A stretch of 64,000 nucleotides of DNA from positions 186,001 through 250,000 of the forward strand of contig NZ_JAAGOY010000007.1 in assembly GCF_010500215.1 (NCBI RefSeq), in the 5' to 3' direction. This document shows positions 57,504 to 64,000 of the stretch, in pieces (positions within the stretch are counted from its first letter, which is position 1; every line of letters starts with the position of its first letter). Under the pieces are notes generated by a model, which was not told the DNA's origin, searched no databases, and saw only the letters and a program-made list of their open reading frames with translations. Source of the stretch: Aliiroseovarius sp. PrR006. GTDB taxonomy: Bacteria; Pseudomonadota; Alphaproteobacteria; Rhodobacterales; Rhodobacteraceae. Both the position numbers and the translations under genes were made by a program.

Positions 57504-57532
57504 TTGACTTTCAAATCCGTTAGCGCTATCAG
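57504..57532 (+). promoter_or_regulatory. Promoter with overlapping GTTAGCGCTA operator (sugar kinase)
   Basis: A -35 TTGACT (57504-57509) and a -10-like TATCAG (57527-57532) are 17 bp apart. The operator GTTAGCGCTA (57519-57528, palindrome TAGCGCTA) covers the spacer end and the -10. A LacI-type repressor is the likely ligand. Confidence 0.55.
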
Positions 57533-57582
57533 CTCCATAAGACCGAACTTCAAGCCTGTCCGCCCCCAAGCAGGAGAGACAC

Positions 57583-58509
57583 GTGATCCTATGTTGTGGC
57601 GAAGCCCTGATTGACATGATCCCGACCCCGACGATGGCCGACGCCGACGGGTTCGTTCCGCATTCCGGCGGGGCGGTGTTCAACACCGCCATCGCCTTGG
57701 GGCGTCTGGGGGTGCAGACCGGGATGCTGACCGGGCTGTCGACCGACATGTTCGGGCGTCAGCTGAGCGAGTCGCTCAAGGCCAGCCATGTGGATACCAC
57801 GCATGTGATCACGTCGGATCGCCCCACGACACTGGCCTTTGTGCGGCTTGTCGATGGGCACGCAACCTATTGCTTCTTTGACGAGAACTCGGCCGGGCGC
57901 ATGTTAAGCCCGGCTGACATCCCGGCGTTGTCCCCAGAAGTCTCCGCGCTGTTCTTTGGCGGGATCAGCCTTGCCTGCGAGCCCTCCGCCGACGCCTATG
58001 CCGCTCTGCTGGCGCAGGAAGCCGCTCAGCGCGTAGTGATGATCGATCCCAACATCCGCCCGCGCTTCATCAAGGGTATCGACCGCTATCGCACACGGCT
58101 GGACCGCATGATCGCACGGGCGGATATCGTAAAAGTGTCCGACGAGGACCTGAACTGGCTTCTGCCCGCCCCGCTGTCCCTGACCGAGAAAGTAGCGATG
58201 CTGATGGAAACCGGGCCTTCGGTCCTGATCCTGACGCGCGGCGGCGCGGGGGCAAGCGGCTTTCTGGCGGATGGAACCGAGGTACAGGTACCGGCCCAAC
58301 GGGTTGAAACCAAAGACACCGTAGGCGCCGGGGACACGTTCAACGCGGGCTTTCTGGCGAAGCTGTCAGAGCTGGGATGCCTGACCAAAACACAACTGCC
58401 GGCCCTGTCGCCCGACACCTTGCAACAGGCCATGACACACGGCGCCAAAGCCGCTGCAGTCACCGTATCACGCGCCGGTGCCAATCCGCCGTGGGCAGAA
58501 GAGCTTTGA
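57583..58509 (+). CDS. PfkB-family carbohydrate kinase (fructokinase-like)
   Basis: A 308-residue ribokinase-fold sugar kinase. The N-terminal GEALIDMIPTP with HSGGAVFNTAIALGRLG and the C-terminal DTVGAGDTFNAGF (catalytic Asp in GAGD) are diagnostic. Fructokinase is the closest guess because of the isomerase before it; another sugar is possible. The GTG start has AGGAGA 5 nt upstream. Its promoter region has a GTTAGCGCTA operator, shared with gap. Confidence 0.88.
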   Translation: MILCCGEALIDMIPTPTMADADGFVPHSGGAVFNTAIALGRLGVQTGMLTGLSTDMFGRQLSESLKASHVDTTHVITSDRPTTLAFVRLVDGHATYCFFDENSAGRMLSPADIPALSPEVSALFFGGISLACEPSADAYAALLAQEAAQRVVMIDPNIRPRFIKGIDRYRTRLDRMIARADIVKVSDEDLNWLLPAPLSLTEKVAMLMETGPSVLILTRGGAGASGFLADGTEVQVPAQRVETKDTVGAGDTFNAGFLAKLSELGCLTKTQLPALSPDTLQQAMTHGAKAAAVTVSRAGANPPWAEEL

Positions 58510-58555
58510 CAAACGACTCCGTTAGCGCTAAAGACGCGCCAAGATGTTAGCGCTA
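58506..58555 (+). promoter_or_regulatory. gap promoter with two GTTAGCGCTA operators
   Basis: A -35 TTGACA (58506-58511) overlaps the kinase stop; a -10-like TAAAGA (58529-58534) follows after 17 bp. GTTAGCGCTAA (58521-58531, containing the perfect TTAGCGCTAA) covers the spacer end, and a second GTTAGCGCTA lies at 58546-58555, 25 bp on. The first layout is the same as in front of the kinase gene. Confidence 0.6.
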
Positions 58556-58591
58556 TCACATCACCAAGCACGCCGCGAAGAGGATAAGACC

Positions 58592-59623
58592 ATGACACTT
58601 AAAATCGCAATCAACGGTTTCGGACGTATTGGCCGCGGTGTCTTGCGCGCCCTGATCGAACAGAATGCTCAGGACATCGAGGTTGTTGCCATCAACGATC
58701 TCGCCCCGCCCAAGAACATCGCACATCTGCTGAAGTATGACAGTGTGCATGGTCGCCTGCGCGAAACCGTTGCCGTCGAAGATGACACGCTTGTGATCGG
58801 TGCGCGCCGCATTCGCCTGACCGCGCTTCGCAATCCTGAGGATCTTCCCTGGGGCGACGTCGACGTTGCTTACGAGTGCACCGGGCTGTTCACCGCCCGC
58901 GATCAGGCTGCGCGGTTGCTTGAAAATGGTTCGAAGCGAGTGCTGATCTCGGCGCCGGGCAAGGATGCTGACCGGACCGTGGTCTATGGTGTGAACCACA
59001 CCGATCTGACCGCCGAGGACGTGATTGTTTCGAACGCCTCCTGCACCACCAACTGTTTGGCCCCTGTGGCGATGGTGCTGCACCGCGCTTTTGGCATCAA
59101 GACTGGCTACATGACCACGATCCACGCGTTTACCGGCGACCAGCCCAGCCACGACACCAACCACAAAGACCTCTACCGGGGGCGTGCGGCGTCGATGTCG
59201 ATGGTACCGACCTCGACCGGGGCGGCGCGGGCGATCTCTCTGGTGCTGCCTGAACTTGCGGGCAAGCTGGAAGGCTCTGCCGTGCGTGTGCCCACCCCGA
59301 ACGTGTCGCTGGTCGATCTCAGCTTCATGCCCGAGCGCCCGGTCACCCGTGACGAGATTAACGCCGCCATTGCCGAAGCCGCCGCAGGTCCGCTGAAAGG
59401 TGTTCTGTCCTATGAAGAAGATCCGATGGTCTCGATCGACTTCAACCACGACCCGCATTCGTCCTGCTTCGCCTCGGCCCAGACCGCTGTCACCGAAGAC
59501 GGGTTGGTGCGCGTGGTCAGCTGGTACGACAACGAATGGGGCTTCTCGAACAGGATGGTCGACACCGGCCGCCGGATCGGAGAGCTGCTGAAAGCTCAAG
59601 AAAACCTAAAGCTGGCAAGCTAA
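58592..59623 (+). CDS. gap: Glyceraldehyde-3-phosphate dehydrogenase (type I)
   Basis: A 343-residue tetrameric NAD-linked dehydrogenase. N-terminal INGFGRIGRG, Asp36 in VVAINDL (favours NAD), catalytic Cys151 in SNASCTTNCLAP, and SWYDNEWGFSNRM at the end. The start is the ATG at 58592; the frame is open to 58544. Two operators lie directly upstream, so this copy is probably controlled with sugar use; a further gap elsewhere in the genome is likely. Confidence 0.95.
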   Translation: MTLKIAINGFGRIGRGVLRALIEQNAQDIEVVAINDLAPPKNIAHLLKYDSVHGRLRETVAVEDDTLVIGARRIRLTALRNPEDLPWGDVDVAYECTGLFTARDQAARLLENGSKRVLISAPGKDADRTVVYGVNHTDLTAEDVIVSNASCTTNCLAPVAMVLHRAFGIKTGYMTTIHAFTGDQPSHDTNHKDLYRGRAASMSMVPTSTGAARAISLVLPELAGKLEGSAVRVPTPNVSLVDLSFMPERPVTRDEINAAIAEAAAGPLKGVLSYEEDPMVSIDFNHDPHSSCFASAQTAVTEDGLVRVVSWYDNEWGFSNRMVDTGRRIGELLKAQENLKLAS

Positions 59624-59684
59624 ATCAACGGTCTCACGGAGCACATCCGTCGCTTCGCAGACCCCCACTCCTTCCTAGCGACTG

Positions 59685-59716
59685 AAGATCCGCCCGTTTG
59701 GTGCGGATCTTTTTTT
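59685..59716 (+). terminator. Rho-independent terminator after gap
   Basis: A 9-bp stem (AAGATCCGC / GCGGATCTT) with a 9-nt loop and a run of seven T ending at 59716. Confidence 0.88.
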
Positions 59717-59717
59717 A

Positions 59718-59746
59718 TTGACTCAGTTTTCAACCAAATATATCGG
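59718..59746 (+). promoter_or_regulatory. Candidate speA promoter
   Basis: TTGACT (59718-59723), a 17-bp spacer and TATCGG (59741-59746), in an A+T-rich patch 160 bp before speA. Confidence 0.35.
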
Positions 59747-59908
59747 CGGTTTTGTATCCGGGCTGTTCCGGATTGGAGATTGTGCTGATGAAATGGCTTC
59801 ATTTCAATAATGCTGGACAGATCGAGCCCGCGTAGTCCTGCGCGGCAATGACGTCGCACGCAAACACTCTCCCTTTCAAAAATTCACCTCTAGAATAGGT
59901 TTGTTCGA

Positions 59909-61798
59909 ATGCCCAATGAACAGCCCCTTTCGGACTCCATTTACGGCATCGACCGTTGGAGCAAAGGCCTTCTCTCGGTTCTGCCGAACGGCGATGTCGC
60001 GCTATGTGATCCGGCACACCCGGGCACGGCGCCGCTCAGCCTACCGCATATCCTGCGCGATCTGCGTCAGCGTGGCATCGCCAGCCCGCTGGTTCTGCGC
60101 GTCAAAAGTTTCCTGGAAGCGGAAATCCAGCACCTGAATGACAGCTTCGCTGCGGCCATCGCCAAGACGGGTTACCGCGCGCCCTATCGCGGGGTGTTTC
60201 CAATCAAGGTGAACCAGCAGGCGCAGGTCGTCGACCGCATTGTCGAGTTCGGCCGCCAATTCGACTATGGGCTCGAGGCTGGGTCCAAGCCCGAGCTCGT
60301 GATTGCGCTGGCCCACCGCCTGTCGAAAGACGCGCTGATCGTCTGCAATGGCGTCAAAGATGCCGAGTTCATTCGGCTGGCCATCCTGTCGCGCCGCATG
60401 GGCTTTAACACTGTGATCGTGCTGGAAAGCCCCAAAGAAGCCGAGATCGTGATCGAGGTCGCCAAGAAACTGGGAATTGATCCACTGTTGGGCGTGCGGG
60501 TCAAGCTGACCAACCAGATCGGCGGCAAATGGCAAAGCAGCTCGGGCGATCGGTCGGCCTTTGGCATGAATTCTGACCAGCTTTTGCGCGTGGTCGATCG
60601 TCTGCGTGGCGAGAACCTGCTGCATTGCCTGAAGCTGCAGCACTCGCATCTGGGGTCTCAGGTGCCCGACGTAAACGACGTGCGCCGCGCCGCGACCGAG
60701 GCCTGCCGCTATTTCGCCGAGCTGACCCGCGAGGGCGCACCCCTGACCCATCTGGATCTGGGCGGCGGTCTGGGCGTCGACTATACGGGCGAAAAGCGCG
60801 CGGCGGAAAACTCGATCAACTACACGATGGCCGAATACTGCGCCAATGTGGTCGAGACCGTGGGATATGCGATGGACGAAGAGGGCCTAGAGCACCCCAT
60901 TCTGGTCACTGAAAGCGGCCGCGCAGTCTCGGCAACCTCGTCCATGCTGATTTTCGATGTTCTGGAAAGCACGCTCTACGACGCCCCTGACGCACCCGCG
61001 GTCGAGCCGGGCGACCACCACCTTGTATCCGACCTTGCCGAGATTTCCGGCTATCTGGTGCCCGATCGCGTTCAGGAATGCTGGAACGACGCCCGGTTTT
61101 ATCGTGACGAACTGCGCGCCCTCTTCCGTCGCAGCCATGTGGACCTGCGCCAGATGGCACGGGCCGAACGGATCTATCTGAACTTGATGGCGCGGATCAA
61201 AGAGATCGCGCGCGGGATCGAACAATCGGGCGATCTGGACAAAGAGCTACAGAAGATTGCCGACGTCTACCACTGCAACTTTTCCCTCTTCCAGTCGCTG
61301 CCGGACGTCTGGGCAATCGATCAGCTACACCCGATCATTCCGCTGCAAATGCTGGATCAGGAACCGGACCGCCGCGCGGTTTTGTCGGACATCACCTGTG
61401 ACAGCGATGGCAAGATGGACAAGTTCATTCTGGCGGGTGACATCGCGCCGTCTTTGCCCGTGCATTCGCTGCCCGAAGACCAGCCCTATTATCTGGGCGT
61501 GTTCTTTGTCGGCGCGTACCAAGAGACTTTGGGCGACCTGCACAACCTCTTCGGGGACACGAATGTCGTGACCATCGACCTGCGCGAAGATGGCGGCTTT
61601 GACTTGCTTCACGAACAAGAAGGCGACACCATTGCCGAGGTTCTGTCCTACGTTGAATACGACCCGGCAGACTGTATCGCCGCCTTCCGCAAGATGGTGG
61701 ACGAAGCGATTTCCGCCGGATCGATCCAAGCCAATGAACGCAAGACCCTCATCGATGCCTATCGCGGCTCGATGAACGGTTACACTTACTTTGAATAA
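59909..61798 (+). CDS. speA: Biosynthetic arginine decarboxylase
   Basis: A 629-residue PLP enzyme (fold III) that makes agmatine from arginine. The PLP lysine is Lys100 in GVFPIKVNQQ; HSHLGSQV and LDLGGGLGVDY are other anchors; the end has the CIAAFRKMVDEA helix typical of SpeA. The length agrees with the family. The carboxy(nor)spermidine genes follow at once, so agmatine is probably a route to putrescine and then spermidine. No agmatinase is in the window. Confidence 0.95.
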   Translation: MPNEQPLSDSIYGIDRWSKGLLSVLPNGDVALCDPAHPGTAPLSLPHILRDLRQRGIASPLVLRVKSFLEAEIQHLNDSFAAAIAKTGYRAPYRGVFPIKVNQQAQVVDRIVEFGRQFDYGLEAGSKPELVIALAHRLSKDALIVCNGVKDAEFIRLAILSRRMGFNTVIVLESPKEAEIVIEVAKKLGIDPLLGVRVKLTNQIGGKWQSSSGDRSAFGMNSDQLLRVVDRLRGENLLHCLKLQHSHLGSQVPDVNDVRRAATEACRYFAELTREGAPLTHLDLGGGLGVDYTGEKRAAENSINYTMAEYCANVVETVGYAMDEEGLEHPILVTESGRAVSATSSMLIFDVLESTLYDAPDAPAVEPGDHHLVSDLAEISGYLVPDRVQECWNDARFYRDELRALFRRSHVDLRQMARAERIYLNLMARIKEIARGIEQSGDLDKELQKIADVYHCNFSLFQSLPDVWAIDQLHPIIPLQMLDQEPDRRAVLSDITCDSDGKMDKFILAGDIAPSLPVHSLPEDQPYYLGVFFVGAYQETLGDLHNLFGDTNVVTIDLREDGGFDLLHEQEGDTIAEVLSYVEYDPADCIAAFRKMVDEAISAGSIQANERKTLIDAYRGSMNGYTYFE

Positions 61799-61813
61799 CC
61801 ACAGGAGATCATC

Positions 61814-63025
61814 ATGGGAAAGACACTCGTCGTAGGTGCCGGTGGCGTCAGCCATGCCGCTGTGCACAAAATGGCAATGAACGCGGACATCTTCACCGAG
61901 ATCACGCTGGCAAGCCGGACCAAATCGAAATGTGATGCCATTGCCGCCAGCGTGAAAGAGCGCGTGGGCGTGGACATCAAGACCGCCGAACTGGACGCGT
62001 ATAAGGTCGAAGACACCGTTAAGCTGATCCGCGAAACCGGCGCCGAGATCCTTGTGAACCTCGCCCTGCCCTATCAGGATCTGGTTCTGATGGACGCCTG
62101 TCTGGAAGCGGGCTGCCACTATCTGGACACCGCGAACTATGAACCCGAGGACGTGGCCAAGTTCGAATATCACTGGCAATGGGCCTATCAGGAGCGCTTT
62201 AAAGAAGCCGGTCTGACCGCCATTCTGGGCTCGGGCTTTGATCCGGGTGTGACCTCGGTCTTTGCGACGTGGCTGAAGAAGCACAAGCTGGATACCATCC
62301 GCCAGATCGACATTCTGGACGCCAATGGCGGCTCGAACGATCAGGAGTTTGCCACCAACTTCAACCCGGAAATCAACCTGCGCGAAGTGCTGGCCGAGGT
62401 GCGCCACTGGGAAGGCGGCGAATGGAAAACCAGCCCGGCGATGACCACCAAGGTCGAGTTCGACTTCCCGGCGATCGGCAACAAGAACATGTACCTGATG
62501 TATCACGAGGAGCTGGAGAGCCTGTCGACCCACTTCCCCGAGATCGAGCGCGCCCGCTTTTGGATGACCTTCGGCGACGCCTATATCATGCACGCCAAAG
62601 TGCTGGAAAATGTCGGCATGACCCGCATTGATCCGGTGATGCATGACGGTCAGGAAATCATCCCGATCCAATTCCTGAAGACCCTGCTGCCCGATCCCGG
62701 AGATCTGGGTGCCGAGACCAAGGGCAAAGCCTGCATTGGCGACATTGCGACCGGTCAGGCCAAGGATGGCTCGGGCGAAAAGACCTTCTACATCTACAAC
62801 ATCTGCGACCACGAAGAGTGCTTTGCCGAGGTTGGTTCGCAGGCGGTGTCCTACACCACCGGCGTGCCCGCCATGATCGGCGCGGCACAGGTTCTGAAGG
62901 GCAATTGGGTCGAGCCTGGCGTCTGGAACATGGAGCAGCTGGATCCCGACAACTTCATGGACATGCTGAACGACCACGGCCTGCCGTGGCAGGTCCACGA
63001 ACTGGACGGCCCGGTCGAGTTCTAA
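61814..63025 (+). CDS. Carboxynorspermidine/carboxyspermidine dehydrogenase
   Basis: A 403-residue enzyme of the saccharopine-dehydrogenase-like family. It condenses a diamine with aspartate semialdehyde and reduces the imine with NAD(P)H. The Rossmann start is TLVVGAGGVSHAAVHKMA; GSGFDPGVTSVFATWLKKH and CDHEECFAEVGSQAVSYTTGVP are family signatures. GGAG lies 6 nt before the ATG, 15 bp after speA, so they form one operon with the decarboxylase. Confidence 0.93.
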   Translation: MGKTLVVGAGGVSHAAVHKMAMNADIFTEITLASRTKSKCDAIAASVKERVGVDIKTAELDAYKVEDTVKLIRETGAEILVNLALPYQDLVLMDACLEAGCHYLDTANYEPEDVAKFEYHWQWAYQERFKEAGLTAILGSGFDPGVTSVFATWLKKHKLDTIRQIDILDANGGSNDQEFATNFNPEINLREVLAEVRHWEGGEWKTSPAMTTKVEFDFPAIGNKNMYLMYHEELESLSTHFPEIERARFWMTFGDAYIMHAKVLENVGMTRIDPVMHDGQEIIPIQFLKTLLPDPGDLGAETKGKACIGDIATGQAKDGSGEKTFYIYNICDHEECFAEVGSQAVSYTTGVPAMIGAAQVLKGNWVEPGVWNMEQLDPDNFMDMLNDHGLPWQVHELDGPVEF

Positions 63026-63079
63026 GACCTAAGGGGAGCGCCCGTCTTCAAGCGGGCGCCCCCTAACCCCTCATTTGGA

Positions 63080-64000
63080 ATGGCGACAATGACCGAACTG
63101 ATGCAAACTCAAGCCGGAGATGCAGGCGCATTCCGCGACTTCGACCTGTCCCGCGTCCCCACGCCTTGTTTCGTGGTGGATGAAAAAGCGGTCGAGGCCA
63201 ATCTGAAGATCCTGTCCGACGTTGCCGACCGCTCGGGCGCGCATGTGTTGTCTGCACTGAAAGCTTTCTCGATGTTCGCCCTTGCCCCGCTTGTCCGCCA
63301 GCATCTGGGCGGAACCTGCGCCAGCGGCATCTTTGAGGCACGACTTGGACGCGAGGAATATGGCGGCGAGGTTGCCACCTTCTGCGCGGGCTACAAGGCA
63401 CAGGATATGGACGAGATCCTGAACCTCTCGGACCACATCATCTTCAACAGCCCCGCCCAGAAAGACCGTTTTCTGGCGCAAGCGCAGGCGGCGGGCGTGC
63501 AGGTCGGTCTGCGCATCAATCCCCAACACTCCGAAGGCGAAATCCCTAAATACGACCCCTGCGCGCCTTGCTCGCGTCTTGGCACGCCGGTGTCCTTGCT
63601 GACGGATGAGATCATGCAGGGCGTTGACGGGCTGCACATGCACACCCTGTGCGAACAAGGGTTTGAACCGCTCGCCCGCACATGGGCCGCCGTCGAACCC
63701 AAGATTGCGTCCTACCTGCCCACCCTCAAATGGATCAACTTCGGCGGCGGCCACCACATTACCCGCGCCGACTATGACCGCGAGGCGCTGATCGCCTTCA
63801 TTCAAGACATCCGTACCACCTACAGCATCGACGTCTACCTTGAACCCGGCGAGGCCGTGGCGCTGGACGCGGGCATCCTTGTGGGCGAGGTTTTGGACCT
63901 GCCGGTAAACGGCATGAACCTTGCGATCACCGATATCTCAGCCACCTGTCACATGCCCGACGTGATCGAAGCCCCCTATCGCCCCGCCCTGTTGGACGAG
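63080..64000 (+). CDS. nspC: Carboxynorspermidine/carboxyspermidine decarboxylase (3' truncated)
   Basis: 307 codons are visible and the frame is still open at the window end. The PLP lysine is in LSALKAFSMFA; CEQGFEPLART, INFGGGHHITRADYD, and YLEPGEAVALDAG are typical of the alanine-racemase-fold decarboxylases. It forms spermidine or norspermidine from the carboxy form made by the preceding gene. The ATG at 63080 is used here; an ATG at 63089 is equally possible. Confidence 0.92.
   Translation, partial: MATMTELMQTQAGDAGAFRDFDLSRVPTPCFVVDEKAVEANLKILSDVADRSGAHVLSALKAFSMFALAPLVRQHLGGTCASGIFEARLGREEYGGEVATFCAGYKAQDMDEILNLSDHIIFNSPAQKDRFLAQAQAAGVQVGLRINPQHSEGEIPKYDPCAPCSRLGTPVSLLTDEIMQGVDGLHMHTLCEQGFEPLARTWAAVEPKIASYLPTLKWINFGGGHHITRADYDREALIAFIQDIRTTYSIDVYLEPGEAVALDAGILVGEVLDLPVNGMNLAITDISATCHMPDVIEAPYRPALLDE

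Overview
The window comes from an alphaproteobacterium, most likely a marine Rhodobacteraceae (Roseobacter-group) species. The gene families and their order point there: murA-DUF2948-hisD-UPF0262-phosphatase-infA-maf-rng-yacG-tRNA-Phe, a complete Na+-NQR operon, and a full C-P lyase cluster with DUF1045 and a hexapeptide transferase. No rRNA, CRISPR array or insertion sequence was seen.

Layout. 1-3517: the end of a cyclase-domain/ATPase/TPR protein and a convergent Crp/Fnr-type regulator, with a perfect CRP-type palindrome between their 3' ends. 3621-10995: Na+-NQR module (nqrABCDEF on the minus strand, apbE and nqrM divergent), which makes the sodium-pumping NADH:quinone oxidoreductase and its flavinylation and Fe-S maturation factors. 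11032-18712: housekeeping genes (CBS protein, tRNA-Thr, murA, hisD, infA, maf, rng, yacG), ending in tRNA-Phe.

18693-32250: a genomic island of about 13.5 kb bounded by a 20-bp repeat of the tRNA-Phe 3' end. All recognised genes are on the minus strand: integrase, small HTH protein, primase/helicase-like ATPase, serine recombinase, a fused restriction-modification enzyme, an Mrr-type endonuclease and an unrecognised two-gene soluble/membrane cassette. It looks like a phage-satellite-type element carrying defence cargo. 32251-40401: a second segment, closed by a decayed 48-nt copy of the tRNA-Phe 3' half. It holds a basic-amino-acid ABC transporter divergent from a TetR-aminotransferase-ThDP decarboxylase-dimethylargininase operon. 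This fits uptake and breakdown of arginine and methylated arginine by the arginine transaminase route.

40458-56633: a lipoprotein with a polysaccharide-lyase-like fold, a fatty acid desaturase, then the phosphonate region: transporter phnCDEE, hexapeptide transferase, two PhnM-type hydrolases, PhnF repressor, phnGHIJKLN and a 2H-phosphoesterase-like DUF1045 protein. 56790-59623: a lyxose/mannose isomerase, a PfkB sugar kinase and gap; the last two have promoters overlapped by GTTAGCGCTA operators. 59909-64000: polyamine synthesis (speA, carboxy(nor)spermidine dehydrogenase, and the decarboxylase, which runs off the window).

All functional calls rest on reading motifs and gene context by eye. 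No database search was possible.
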